64,000 bases of DNA from Arthrobacter sp. PAMC25284 (GCF_019443425.1 NZ_CP080382.1:2294001-2358000); one strand, 5' to 3'; positions 25,167 to 34,193 are shown, counted from the first letter of the stretch. The notes: a model not told the origin generated them from the sequence alone. Made by a program: numbers and translations.

Positions 25167-25357
25167 CAGTGCCCGGTCTGCTTCTGTTTGGCCTCGAGCA
25201 GATGCTGTTGCAGCTTCTCCTCGGCCTCCCTGCGGCGCTGGGCCAACTCCTGCAGGTCTTTCGTGGACAAGACCCCGGTGTGAACGTGTGGTTCGTGCGG
25301 CTTGGAGCGATGCCCCCGGACGGGCATGGCTGAACCGCGTTCGTCGTGATCACGCAT
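25166..25357 (-). CDS. small hydrophilic protein of unknown function
   Basis: A 63-residue basic/acidic protein with MRDHDERGSAMP at the start, a His-rich stretch HEPHVHTG, and a predicted helix QELAQRRREAEEKLQQHLLEAKQKQ likely to form a coiled coil. The ATG at 25357 follows GGGAG; an ATG five codons upstream precedes that ribosome site. The stop overlaps the start of the GAF-ANTAR gene, suggesting a linked role. I do not recognise the family. Confidence 0.65.
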   Translation of the reverse strand: MRDHDERGSAMPVRGHRSKPHEPHVHTGVLSTKDLQELAQRRREAEEKLQQHLLEAKQKQTGH

Positions 25358-25414
25358 AATCCATGCTCCCATGAAGCCTCGGCGGCCACTAGGGACTAAA
25401 GACCGTTCCCGGGA

Positions 25415-25726
25415 TCAGCCCCAGCCGAGGAGCCGCAGTCCGGCCGCCGCGCCGGCACCGGCGAGCACAACGACGAGGAACGGAGCCCGGAGGCACAGGG
25501 CGAGGCCGGCAGCCGCCAGCGCGCCCAGCCGCGCATCCAGCACGAGGGACTGCCCGGCGGCCACCGCGTTCACGATCGTCAGGGACGCCAGCAGGCCGAT
25601 GGTCATGGTGCCGGCAATCCTCGACATCCGGGGGTTGCGGAGCAGGTCTGCCGGCACGAGGTAGCCCAGGAATTTCCACGCATAAGCCAGCAGACAGGCG
25701 AGCAACAGCCACAGCCAAAGGTTCAT
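25415..25726 (-). CDS. azlD: AzlD-family branched-chain amino acid exporter small subunit
   Basis: A 103-residue membrane protein with three or four hydrophobic segments (LWLWLLLACLLAYAWKFLGYLVP, GTMTIGLLASLTIVNA, and the C-terminal Ala/Leu-rich helix). AzlD works with the larger AzlC in export of branched-chain amino acids. Its ATG overlaps the azlC stop by four bases (ATGA), the usual layout for this pair. Confidence 0.83.
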   Translation of the reverse strand: MNLWLWLLLACLLAYAWKFLGYLVPADLLRNPRMSRIAGTMTIGLLASLTIVNAVAAGQSLVLDARLGALAAAGLALCLRAPFLVVVLAGAGAAAGLRLLGWG

Positions 25727-26461
25727 GCGGCGCCGCCCGGGGCACGTCCGGAATGCTCCGCATACGGGTCAACGTCCGGTTCCAGGCCTTCGTCGCTTCG
25801 TCCGTGGCTGAACCAGCCGATCCCGGCGGCGACCACGGCGGCAATGAGGATCGGCACACCGGCAGGCACGAACGGGACCGCCAGTACGGTGGCCAGCGCG
25901 CATACGACGGCGATCGCCACCGGTTCGCGGCCCTTCAGCCGCGGCCACAGCAGCCCCAGGAAAGCCGCGACCGCGGCGCCGTCGAGCCCCCACTGCTTGG
26001 GGTCCCCAAGCGATCCGCCCGCGAGTGCGCCCACCGCGGTGAACAGGTTCCACAGGACGAAGATCCCGAGTCCTGCGGTCCAGAAGCCGCGCCGCTGCTC
26101 GACCGGGTCCGTCTGTCCGGCGCACGTGGCTGTTGACTCGTCGATTGTCACGTGAGCGGCGGCGAACCTGAGCCAGCCGCGCGGCTGCAGCAGCGCGTTC
26201 ATCTGCATTCCGTATATCCCGTTGCGCATGCCCAGCAGCGTGGCGGCCCCCATCGCAGCCAGGGCCCGAGCCGCCGCCGGCGATGACGCCGATGAACGCG
26301 AACTGCGAGCCGCCGCTGAACAGCAGCAGGCTCAAGGCCATGGTCTGCCAGAAATCGAGTCCGGAGGTGACGGACAAGGCGCCAAAGGAGACCCCGTACA
26401 GGCCGGTGGCGATGCTGATCGACAGCCCGATCCGGGCTGCCGGGGAATGCCGGAACTTCAT
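25723..26461 (-). pseudogene. azlC: AzlC-family amino acid exporter large subunit, frameshifted
   Basis: The N-terminal frame from ATG 26461 gives RIGLSISIATGLYGVSFGAL, FWQTMALSLLLFSGGSQFAF and IGVIAGGGS. It then runs out of frame at the tract GGGCCC (minus strand; bases 26262-26267). Removing one base joins to ALAAMGAATLLGMRNGIYGMQ and the rest of AzlC down to the stop at 25723. Joined length is about 245 residues, normal for the family. The start overlaps the DoxX-like gene (ATGA) and the end overlaps azlD, so the operon layout is intact. A base-calling error is the simplest explanation. Confidence 0.82.
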
Positions 26462-26937
26462 CGCAGCAGTTCAGCCGGTCCGGGCCGGGACACGACGGAC
26501 AGAACCGGCGTGCGCAGGCTCCACGCCCACGCGATCAGTGGCACGTGGAGCGCGAGCCGGAGCGCATGCTCCGAGCGCTGCCGTGACGTGCCGCCGGGGC
26601 CATCCGCCCGGCGCAGCACATCGAGGCGGCAGGCCAGGCGGAGCCCGGACAAGGCAGCCACGCAGGCGGCAGTGGCCCGGCGTGTTGCCGGGATCAGGAG
26701 ACCGACGGCGGCCCCCGCTTGCAGCAGTCCGCTCACCGCCACCCATTCCTCACGCGAGAGCACCGCGAAGGGTCCGTTCGAATGATCCCCTGAATCGTCG
26801 CGGCAGAGAACGTCCGGGACTGTGCCGACGAACAGCCCGGGTTCGTCGAAGTGCTTTCCGGCGCTGGCCAGCAGCAGCGCGCTCAATGCCGCCGCGGACA
26901 GCGTCTGGGTGGTCCGGCCGGACCAGCTAAATGGCAT
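26458..26937 (-). CDS. DoxX-like small membrane protein
   Basis: A 159-residue protein with about four hydrophobic segments (LSAAALSALLLASAGKHF, EWVAVSGLLQAGAAVGLLIPA, AACVAALSGLRLACRL, LALHVPLIAWAWSL). The SAGKHF and ...PDVL region resembles DoxX/SURF4-type proteins, whose function is mostly unknown. The ATG at 26937 is chosen; a TTG four codons upstream is possible. Its stop overlaps the azlC start. Family assignment is tentative. Confidence 0.6.
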   Translation of the reverse strand: MPFSWSGRTTQTLSAAALSALLLASAGKHFDEPGLFVGTVPDVLCRDDSGDHSNGPFAVLSREEWVAVSGLLQAGAAVGLLIPATRRATAACVAALSGLRLACRLDVLRRADGPGGTSRQRSEHALRLALHVPLIAWAWSLRTPVLSVVSRPGPAELLR

Positions 26938-27002
26938 GGAACCACTCAATCACAGCCGCCGGGCAGTCCGTAATCCACCCGGCAACCGGGTGGACCGCCA
27001 TC

Positions 27003-27899
27003 TCACCGTGCGGCCTGGCTGCCGGCAGCGAGCCGGGCCAGGACCCGGGCCGGCCGGTTCGTCGTGAGTTCCTGGCAGCCAAGGTCCCGGCAGAGCGCCA
27101 CATCCTCGTCAGAATCGACCGTCCACACCCGGACCCGGCGGCCGGCGTCCAGCCAGCGGCGAATTATCCGGGAATGCTGCCGGACGTAGTCGATGCCGGG
27201 TCCGGCCAGGCCCGCTTCGCCGTGCTCCAGGATCCGTTCGGCCTCCGTCTGCGCAGCCTTCAGGACGTTTGCCAGGGCCCCGCCGGTAAGCGCGCCGAGC
27301 CCGAGCTCCTCCCGGATTTCCTGCACGTCGACGTCGTCCACGAGCTGGCAGACGGCCGACTGCGGCACGAACTTGAGCAGGTGTTTGACGGACTCGGGGC
27401 TGAAACTCATAAAGGAGACCCTGACGTTCTCCAGTTCCGACGTAGCCGGATCCCACCCCTCGGCCGTCAGGAGCTCCAGGACCCGGTCCTCCAGCTTGAG
27501 CTGGTAGGGGCTGGGATGCTTAAGCTCGATGGCCAGCCCAATCTCCCGGCCCGCCGAGCGGAGGATATCCAGCAGCTCGGGCAGGGTCAGGAACTGATCG
27601 GACTTCCCGCCATAGGCATCCGGGATCCTGGCGCCCTTCCACGAGGAAAAGTCCAGCAGCCGGAGTTCCTCCAGGGTACGGTCGGCCACTTGGCCGGTTC
27701 CGTCGCAGGTGCGGTCGAGGGTAGCGTCGTGCAGCAGCACCGCGTGCTGATCCCGGGTCAGGTGGACGTCGCATTCCACACCGTCGGCGCCGTCGGCTAT
27801 TGCTTGCAGGTAGGCGGCCCGGGTGTGCTCGGCAAAGGCTGCGCTGGAACCCCGGTGGGCGTAGACCAGCGGGCGGGCTGCCTTCTCCTGAGTCGTCAT
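27003..27899 (-). CDS. glycerophosphodiester phosphodiesterase
   Basis: A 298-residue TIM-barrel phosphodiesterase that releases glycerol 3-phosphate from deacylated phospholipids. Active-site blocks are YAHRGSSAAFAEHT, GVECDVHLTRD and LLHDATLDRTCDG, followed by LAIELKHPSPY and, near the end, VRVWTVDSDEDV. No signal peptide is seen, so it acts in the cytoplasm. It looks leaderless: TAACGT ends six bases before the ATG at 27899. It is divergent from the DUF445 gene with a 49-base spacer that holds both -10 boxes. Confidence 0.9.
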   Translation of the reverse strand: MTTQEKAARPLVYAHRGSSAAFAEHTRAAYLQAIADGADGVECDVHLTRDQHAVLLHDATLDRTCDGTGQVADRTLEELRLLDFSSWKGARIPDAYGGKSDQFLTLPELLDILRSAGREIGLAIELKHPSPYQLKLEDRVLELLTAEGWDPATSELENVRVSFMSFSPESVKHLLKFVPQSAVCQLVDDVDVQEIREELGLGALTGGALANVLKAAQTEAERILEHGEAGLAGPGIDYVRQHSRIIRRWLDAGRRVRVWTVDSDEDVALCRDLGCQELTTNRPARVLARLAAGSQAAR

Positions 27900-27905
27900 G
27901 GTGTC

Positions 27906-27942
27906 ACGTTAGCGGATGCGCCTGCCGCCACGGCGCTAGGCT
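27906..27942. promoter_or_regulatory. divergent leaderless promoter pair
   Basis: On the minus strand TAACGT (27906-27911) ends six bases before the GDPD ATG. On the plus strand TAGGCT (27937-27942) ends six bases before the DUF445 ATG at 27949. Neither gene has a Shine-Dalgarno sequence. The two -10 boxes are only 25 bases apart, so each promoter's upstream region overlaps the other promoter. Confidence 0.55.
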
Positions 27943-27948
27943 GGGTAT

Positions 27949-29292
27949 ATGCGGGTGAACACTGAAGAAAGCACACGGAGCGACGGAACCGGGCCGGGCG
28001 GCCTGGCAGGACCGCCGCGCACCGGATTGGGCGGTCGGGGATCGGCCGCGCCCGGGGACGCCGAGAAGGCTGCCGGGCTGCGCAGGATGAAGCTCCTGGC
28101 CCTTGTGCTGCTGATCGTAATGGCCATCATTTTTGTCTTCGCCTTCGCCCTTCAGCGGCAGTACCCGTGGCTTGAATATGTCCGGGCCGCAGCCGAGGGC
28201 GGCATGGTCGGCGCTATCGCTGACTGGTTCGCGGTCACGGCCCTGTTCAAATACCCGATGGGCATCAAAATCCCGCACACGGCCATCATCCCGAACCGCA
28301 AGGACCAGATCGGCGCTTCGCTCGGTGAGTTTGTGGAGACCAACTTCCTGTCCGAGCAGGTTGTGAAAGACAAGCTGGCCTCCGTGGACATCGCCCGTAA
28401 GGCCGGGGCGTGGCTGGCAGGACCGGCCGGCCCCGAACGCGTGGCCAAGGAGGGGGCTGCCTTCATCCGCGGCGCGTTCAAGATCCTCAATGACGACGAC
28501 GTTCAGGCGGTCATCGAGGGGATGGTCCGCCGGCACCTGCTCGCTCCGCCCTGGGGTCCGCCGGTGGGCCGGCTCGCGGGGCGGATCTTCGCCGACGGCC
28601 ACCACCACACCCTCGTGGATCTGCTGGTGGACCGCACGGTGGACTGGGTGCGGGACAACCACGAGACGGTCGGCCAGCTGATCTCGGACCGCTCCCCGCA
28701 GTGGGTGCCGCAGTTCGTGGACGGGCTTGTAGGCGACAAGGTCTACCTCGAAATCCTGAAATTCACCAAGGCGGTCCAGTCCGATCCGCAGCACGAAGTA
28801 CGGCGGTCCATCGACACGTACCTGAACTCCTTGGCCGATGACCTGCAGCATGATCCCGTGATGATCGCCCGTGCCGAAGGTATCAAGGCCCAGGTACTTG
28901 GCGATCCGGAGGTCAGGGAACTTGCCTCCCGCACGTGGGGCACCATCAAGGCGGCGCTGCTGACCGCCGTCGACGATCCGCACAGCGAGCTGACCATGAA
29001 GTTCAAGGCCGCCGTCCATGATTTCGGCACCCGCCTGGTGGTCGATCCGGAGCTGGCCGGCAAGGTCAACGCCTGGATCGGCGACGCCGCCGGTTACCTC
29101 GTGACCACCTACCGCTCAGACATTGCCGGGGTGATCACCGAGACCGTGGCTCGGTGGGACGCGGAAGAGACCTCGCAGAAGATCGAACTGCAGGTCGGCC
29201 GCGACCTGCAGTTCATCCGGATAAACGGCACTGTGGTCGGGGCCCTGGCCGGACTCGCGATCTTCACCGTGGCGCACCTGGTCTTCGGCTAG
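27949..29292 (+). CDS. DUF445 family membrane protein
   Basis: A 447-residue protein. After a hydrophilic head there is a membrane helix (LLALVLLIVMAIIFVFAFAL), the DUF445 hallmark YVRAAAEGGMVGAIADWFAVTALFKYPMG, IPHTAIIPNRKDQIGASLG, a long soluble region and a C-terminal membrane helix (VVGALAGLAIFTVAHLVFG). This matches the whole family, which has no assigned function. It is probably leaderless and divergent from GDPD. Confidence 0.88.
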   Translation: MRVNTEESTRSDGTGPGGLAGPPRTGLGGRGSAAPGDAEKAAGLRRMKLLALVLLIVMAIIFVFAFALQRQYPWLEYVRAAAEGGMVGAIADWFAVTALFKYPMGIKIPHTAIIPNRKDQIGASLGEFVETNFLSEQVVKDKLASVDIARKAGAWLAGPAGPERVAKEGAAFIRGAFKILNDDDVQAVIEGMVRRHLLAPPWGPPVGRLAGRIFADGHHHTLVDLLVDRTVDWVRDNHETVGQLISDRSPQWVPQFVDGLVGDKVYLEILKFTKAVQSDPQHEVRRSIDTYLNSLADDLQHDPVMIARAEGIKAQVLGDPEVRELASRTWGTIKAALLTAVDDPHSELTMKFKAAVHDFGTRLVVDPELAGKVNAWIGDAAGYLVTTYRSDIAGVITETVARWDAEETSQKIELQVGRDLQFIRINGTVVGALAGLAIFTVAHLVFG

Positions 29293-29343
29293 CGCAGGTT
29301 TTTGGCTGGCGCCGGTCCTCGAGTGCGCCGGCGAACCTCCGGC

Positions 29344-30093
29344 TTACGCAAACGGCTCCAGCTCCACGCCGGCTGCCTCCAGTGCGGCGCGCACGGCGCC
29401 GGCCAGGCGGGCGGACCCGGGGGTGTCCCCGTGCAGGCAAAGCGAGTCAGGCCGGATCCGGAGCACGGAACCATCCACTGCTTCGACTTCGCCCTTCACC
29501 GCGAGTCGGACGGCGCGTTCGGTAACCGCAGCGGCGTCGAACAGGACTGCCCCGTCCTGCGAGCGCGGCAGCAACGTGCCGTCCGGGAGGTAGGCGCGGT
29601 CCGCGAACGCTTCCTGGAACACCGGGTGCCCGGCCTCCCGGGCGATTTCCAGCAAGGCAGAACCGGCGAAGCCCAGCACGGGAAGCCCCGGGTCGTAGGC
29701 CTGGACCGCCGCGATCACGGCGGAGGCCTGCTCGGCATCGCGCACCGTCCGGTCATAGAGCCCCCCATGGACCTTGACGTAGTCGACCGAGGCACCCACG
29801 GCGTGCGCCACGCCGTCGAGTGCGCCGAGCTGGTACAGCACGGCTCCGAAGAGGTCGTCGAATGTCATCTCCAGCGCCCGGAGCCCGAAGCCGGCCAGGT
29901 CCGGGTACCCGAGATGGGCGCCCACCGTGACGTCGAGGTCCAAGGCGGCGCGGCAGGTGTCCAGCATCGTCACAGGGTCCCCCGCGTGGAGCCCGCAGGC
30001 CACGCTGGCGCTGGTGATGAGCGGCAGCATGGCAGCGTCATCGCCTTTGGTCCAGCTGCCGTAGGATTCGCCGAGGCCAGCGTTAAGATCCAT
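29344..30093 (-). CDS. pxpA: 5-oxoprolinase subunit A (LamB/YcsF family)
   Basis: A 249-residue protein of the PxpA family. With PxpB and PxpC it opens 5-oxoproline to glutamate using ATP. Motifs include MDLNAGLGESYGSW, SVACGLHAGDP, VGAHLGYPD and the ending LCLHGDTPGS. The first motif normally reads NAD-LGE or similar; here the Asp is Gly (codon GGC). PxpB and PxpC are not in the window. The ATG at 30093 lies inside the end of the upstream gene (stop at 30083), so the two are coupled. Activity without partners or with the changed residue is uncertain. Confidence 0.82.
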   Translation of the reverse strand: MDLNAGLGESYGSWTKGDDAAMLPLITSASVACGLHAGDPVTMLDTCRAALDLDVTVGAHLGYPDLAGFGLRALEMTFDDLFGAVLYQLGALDGVAHAVGASVDYVKVHGGLYDRTVRDAEQASAVIAAVQAYDPGLPVLGFAGSALLEIAREAGHPVFQEAFADRAYLPDGTLLPRSQDGAVLFDAAAVTERAVRLAVKGEVEAVDGSVLRIRPDSLCLHGDTPGSARLAGAVRAALEAAGVELEPFA

Positions 30094-30970
30094 GAATTTC
30101 GCCTTCCAGCGCGTCGTCTGTGGCCGGGTTCCCGGCACCGTGTACTGCGGAGCCGGGAGGCGCGGAGCGTTCCAGGGCGGCGTCATTTCCGACGTTCGCG
30201 TCGTTTCCGTCGTTTCCCTCCAGAAGCTCTCCCGGGATGGTGTCCGGGAGCGGGCCAAAGGCTTCCCTGGTATTGGCGACGACGGCGCGTCCCATGACCT
30301 GGTTGCCGACGCCGCCCACCACGGCACCGATGCCGAAGGGCAGGGCCCGTCCCAGCAGGAACGAGCCCTGCCGCTTGAGCACGCTGCGCAGGAAGGCCCG
30401 CTGGACCCAGCCACGCACCGAGCCGACGCCCGCCTGGGGTACGTTGCGGGCAAACGCCGAGCCCCAGGCCTGCGAGGCTCCCTTGCCCTGGCCTGCAGCC
30501 TGTCCACTGAGTGCGCTGAGCAGTTCGGTTCCCTCTTCGCCCAGGATGACCGCCATGACGATGGTGCTGGCCCGGTCCGGGTCCACCATCCGGATGCCGT
30601 GAAGTTCAGCCAGTGACGAGGTGTACAGCGCCGTGGCTTCCAGGAAGCCCACCGTGGCGGCGGCGGAGAGTCCCAGTGCGGCAACCGTGCCGATACCGGG
30701 GATGACAGCTGATCCGCCCACGAGGGCGCCGCCGCCGGTGACGGCCAACAGGTAGTCCCGCTCCAGCTTCGCGGCGAGCTGTGACGCTGTCGCCTGCGGA
30801 TGGCGGCGCTGGAGACGCCGGAGGTTGGCCAAAACCAGGGGCCGCTGCACCTCGACGGCGCGCAGGAGCATGTTGTGGATGCCCGGCTTGGGTTTGCCGT
30901 CGGCGTCGAACATCGCGTTGTGGGCCGTTTTCTGGGCCATCCTCATCGCCGGATTGCTGCGCTTGGCCAT
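30083..30970 (-). CDS. membrane-associated protein of unknown function (EcsC-like)
   Basis: A 295-residue protein. There is a Gly/Ala-rich hydrophobic region (LAVTGGGALVGGSAVIPGIGTVAALGLSAAATVGF) at about residues 75-115, a conserved-looking LAELHGIRMVDPDRASTIVMAVILGEEG block, and a second glycine-rich stretch (PFGIGAVVGGVGNQVMG). This resembles EcsC-type proteins, but I am not certain. The tail has an Asn/Asp repeat (NDGNDANVGND). The ATG at 30970 follows GGAGAGGCAACG. It overlaps pxpA. Confidence 0.65.
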   Translation of the reverse strand: MAKRSNPAMRMAQKTAHNAMFDADGKPKPGIHNMLLRAVEVQRPLVLANLRRLQRRHPQATASQLAAKLERDYLLAVTGGGALVGGSAVIPGIGTVAALGLSAAATVGFLEATALYTSSLAELHGIRMVDPDRASTIVMAVILGEEGTELLSALSGQAAGQGKGASQAWGSAFARNVPQAGVGSVRGWVQRAFLRSVLKRQGSFLLGRALPFGIGAVVGGVGNQVMGRAVVANTREAFGPLPDTIPGELLEGNDGNDANVGNDAALERSAPPGSAVHGAGNPATDDALEGEIHGS

Positions 30971-31053
30971 CGTTGCCTCTCCTGTCGAACCGGTTGCGTC
31001 CAGCCTTAACATTAGGCCACCGCATTGCCGGCAGAAGAAGACTGCCGGCAGCT

Positions 31054-33384
31054 TCAGAGCGAGTTGAGCCCCTGCGGGAGCGCCGTTGCCGGGAGTCCGC
31101 TCGGGAAAACCGTCGGCTCCGGAACAGGCACGGGGGCAAGTGCCACCGCCACCGGGTCGCTGCCGATCGTGAACAGTTCGCCGCGGACGTCGACTTCGAG
31201 CGGGGCACCTTCGCGGACGCTCAGGCGGATCGAGCCCTGGACCAGGTCCACGTGCAGCAGCCGGCCCTGGATTTTCAGGTGGAAGCTCAGGCCCTCCCAG
31301 CCCGCGGGCAGGCGCGGGTCAAAGAACGGCACCCGGCCCTGGTCGCGCAGTCCGGCGAAACCGCTGATCAGCGAGCTCCACACCCCGCCGGTGGAGGCGA
31401 TATGGACGCCGTCGATTGTGTTGCCGTGGGTGTCATCGAAGTCGATGAACAGCCCGTGCGCGAAGTGGCGCAGCGCAGCATCTCCATAGCCCACTTCGGC
31501 GGCCATGATGCCCTGGACGCAGGCGGACAGGGTCGAGTCGCCGGTGGTGATGGGGTCGTAGAAGTCGAAGGCGCGGCGCTTCTCCTCGGCGGTGAAGTCC
31601 TGCCACTGCAGGAACATGGCCAGAACGGTGTCGGCCTGCTTAAGGACCTGGTGGCGGTAGATCACGAGCGGGTGGTAGTTGAGCAGCAGCGGATATTTTG
31701 ACCGCGGTGTGGTCCAGTCCCACGGCTCCAGTGACATGAAGTCATTGTCCTGCGAGTGGACCCGGAAGTCCTCGTCGTAGGGCAGGTGCATGCGGGTGGC
31801 GGCCTGTTCCCAGAGTTCGCGTTCGGCCTCGTCAATTCCCGGGTGGACCAGCGCCGCGGCGGTGCGCAGGTTAAACCGGGCCATCACGTTGGTGTAGAGA
31901 TTGTCGTTGACGACGGCGGTGTACTCATCCGGTCCCGTCACCCCATGGATGTGGAACAGCCCGTCCTTGCCGAAAAAGCCGAGGGACACCCACATCCGGG
32001 CCGTTTCGATCAGCAGGTCTGCGCCCTGGCTGTCCTGGAACAACGCGTCGCCGCTGGCCCAGATATAACGGTTGGTGGCGAAGGCGACGGCCGAGGCGAT
32101 GTGGAACTGGGCAGTACCGGCCGCGTAGTAGGCGCTGGCTTCCAGCCCGTTGATGGTACGCCAGGGGAACAGCGCGCCGTCGACGTTGAGTTCCTTCGAC
32201 CGGATCTGGGCCTCGGGCAGCATCCGGTGCCGGGACTCCAGGACCTGCCGGGCATTGTCCGGGTTGGTGTAGGTCAGGTAGGGCAGCAGGTAGATCTCCT
32301 GGTCCCAGAAATAGTGTCCGTCGTAGCCGGCACCGCTGACACCCTTGGCAGGGATGCCGGCTACGTCGGCCCGGCCGGTCGCCTGGACCAGCTGGAAGAG
32401 GTTCCAGCGGACTGCCTGCTGAAGCTCGGACTGTCCGGCCAGCACGATGTCGCTCGTGGCCCAGTAGTCGCGGAAGTGGGCCACGCTCTCGGCGAAGATC
32501 TCCGGCACCGGTTTCAGGCTGGCCTCCGCGGCCTCAACCAGGTCCTCGATGGTCTGCCCCACGGCGTAGCTGACGCTCTTCGACAGCACAAAAGGGGCCT
32601 CCGGACCAACAACAAGCACGTAGCGGACGGTGCTTTCATCCTGCTCCACCACGGTGTCGAAAGGCAGGACAGCGGTTTCGGTGGAGTGGTCCACGGCCAT
32701 ACCGAGCCGCTGCTGGGATTCCGCGGCCTCCCAGGAGAGCCGCAGGGAGCCATCCGCGCCGTCCAGGCGCCGCGGCAGCAGGACACGCCCTGCGTGGCGG
32801 CCGGCGCGGCGGGGGTCGTGCTCGGAGTGGTCTTCCACCGGCTGGTCCTGGCGGTTAATCACGGTCGAGGTAACGTCGGCGGACACGTCCTGGTCGGCGG
32901 TCACCTCGAGGCTGATGCCAAGTGCGCCGCGGGTCTCGTATCCGACGGCCCGGCGCTCCGTGGTGGTGACGATAGCACCGGAACGGCACTGCCACGTGAT
33001 CCGGCATTCATAAACCCCGGTCGCGAAGTCGAGCGTACGGCGGTAGTCGAGCACGGTGGATTCCGCGAGGCTGAGGGTTTCGCCGTCGATCATGACGGCG
33101 AAGTTGTTGGCGTCCGGGACATAGAGGATCCGCTGCCCGGTGCGGGCAAACCCGTACGCGTTTTCGGCGTGCTTGATGTCCCAGGTCTCGTGGAAGCCGT
33201 TGATGAAGCTGCCCGGCAGTTCGGCGTCGGCGGCACCCCAGTGAGCGCCGCGGATCCCCAGGTGCCCGTTGCCGAGGCTGAAGAGCGTTTCCAGCGTGCC
33301 GGCGCCTTCTGGCGCGTACGTGGATTCCACCAGCCGCCAGGGGTCGTTGGGGAAACGGGTGCGGTCCGAGGTGATGAGGGCCAT
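31054..33384 (-). CDS. family 65 glycoside phosphorylase (maltose/kojibiose/trehalose type)
   Basis: A 776-residue GH65 enzyme. Blocks in order: ETLFSLGNGHLGIRG, GSFINGFHETW, YDGHYFWDQEIYLLPYLTY, GALFPWRTINGLEA, and the catalytic acid region HGVTGPDEYTAVVNDN (Glu). The end has GNTIDGVHIASTGGVW. GH65 phosphorylases split an alpha-glucobiose with phosphate into glucose 1-phosphate and glucose. The ATG at 33384 follows AAGGAACCCCGTC. A beta-phosphoglucomutase gene is 59 bases upstream on the same strand and would turn beta-glucose 1-phosphate into glucose 6-phosphate. Which disaccharide is used cannot be read from the sequence. Confidence 0.88.
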   Translation of the reverse strand: MALITSDRTRFPNDPWRLVESTYAPEGAGTLETLFSLGNGHLGIRGAHWGAADAELPGSFINGFHETWDIKHAENAYGFARTGQRILYVPDANNFAVMIDGETLSLAESTVLDYRRTLDFATGVYECRITWQCRSGAIVTTTERRAVGYETRGALGISLEVTADQDVSADVTSTVINRQDQPVEDHSEHDPRRAGRHAGRVLLPRRLDGADGSLRLSWEAAESQQRLGMAVDHSTETAVLPFDTVVEQDESTVRYVLVVGPEAPFVLSKSVSYAVGQTIEDLVEAAEASLKPVPEIFAESVAHFRDYWATSDIVLAGQSELQQAVRWNLFQLVQATGRADVAGIPAKGVSGAGYDGHYFWDQEIYLLPYLTYTNPDNARQVLESRHRMLPEAQIRSKELNVDGALFPWRTINGLEASAYYAAGTAQFHIASAVAFATNRYIWASGDALFQDSQGADLLIETARMWVSLGFFGKDGLFHIHGVTGPDEYTAVVNDNLYTNVMARFNLRTAAALVHPGIDEAERELWEQAATRMHLPYDEDFRVHSQDNDFMSLEPWDWTTPRSKYPLLLNYHPLVIYRHQVLKQADTVLAMFLQWQDFTAEEKRRAFDFYDPITTGDSTLSACVQGIMAAEVGYGDAALRHFAHGLFIDFDDTHGNTIDGVHIASTGGVWSSLISGFAGLRDQGRVPFFDPRLPAGWEGLSFHLKIQGRLLHVDLVQGSIRLSVREGAPLEVDVRGELFTIGSDPVAVALAPVPVPEPTVFPSGLPATALPQGLNSL

Positions 33385-33443
33385 GACGGGGTTCCTTAGG
33401 CGGAGGGGGTGCGAAAAAGGGGGTTACGCGCGGAGCGGGCGGT

Positions 33444-34193
33444 TCAAAGCAGTTCGGCGAGGTCGTAGACGACGAGGCTCGCGCCGGCGTCCAGCAAGGT
33501 CTGCCGGCCTGCTCCCCGGTCGACGCCGATTACCGAATGGAAGGTTCCCGCGCTTCCGGCCTGGACGCCTGAGACGGCGTCCTCGACGACGACGCATGCC
33601 TCGCTCGGCAGGCCCAGCAGCCGGGCGGCGTATTCATACGTGGCCGGGCTCGGTTTACCGGGCAGCCCTTCGGCCACGGCGACGGTGCCGTCCACTACCA
33701 CCGGGAAGTGGCCGGACAGGCCGGCAGCCTTGAGGACCGCCGGGGCGTTGCGGGAAGAGGAGACGACGGCGAGCTTGAGTCCCCGGGCGAGGGCGGCTTC
33801 GATGAAACGGACGGACCCTTCGTAGGGCCTCACTCCGCCTGCCGCGACGATATCGTTAAAGACCTTGTTCTTGCGGTTGCCGAGGCCGTGCACGGTGTCG
33901 TTCCCGGGGTCGTCGTCCAGCGGGCCTTCGGGCAGCACGATGTTGCGGGAGGCCAGGAAGTCGCGGACGCCGTCGAACCGGGGCTTTCCGTCGATGTGGT
34001 CGAAGTAGTCGCTTTCGCGGTACGGCTGCGCGTCGGGGGCCGAGCGGAGGAAGCCGTCGAAGAGTTCCTGCCAGGCGTGCTCGTGCACAACCGCGGTGGG
34101 CGTCAGGACGCCGTCGAGGTCAAAAAGGATGGCCGCGGCGCCGGTCCAGCTTTGGGCATCGGAGCGCGCGGGGTGCACCGGGTTCTCGGTCAT
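33444..34193 (-). CDS. beta-phosphoglucomutase family HAD hydrolase
   Basis: A 249-residue HAD protein with the nucleophile motif LFDLDGVLTPTA, a cap domain, LAVVSSSRNAPAVLKAAG and CVVVEDAVSGVQAG. Beta-phosphoglucomutase interconverts beta-glucose 1-phosphate and glucose 6-phosphate. The ATG at 34193 follows AAGGACCCCGACCC; an ATG ten codons upstream lies before that ribosome site. It is followed by the GH65 gene, so it probably completes disaccharide phosphorolysis. It is related to the HAD half of the fusion at 11-14 kb. Confidence 0.85.
   Translation of the reverse strand: MTENPVHPARSDAQSWTGAAAILFDLDGVLTPTAVVHEHAWQELFDGFLRSAPDAQPYRESDYFDHIDGKPRFDGVRDFLASRNIVLPEGPLDDDPGNDTVHGLGNRKNKVFNDIVAAGGVRPYEGSVRFIEAALARGLKLAVVSSSRNAPAVLKAAGLSGHFPVVVDGTVAVAEGLPGKPSPATYEYAARLLGLPSEACVVVEDAVSGVQAGSAGTFHSVIGVDRGAGRQTLLDAGASLVVYDLAELL

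Noticed and set aside
31756..33399. 547-codon plus-strand open frame
   Set aside because: Antisense shadow of the GH65 gene; Gly/Val/Asp-rich with no domain.
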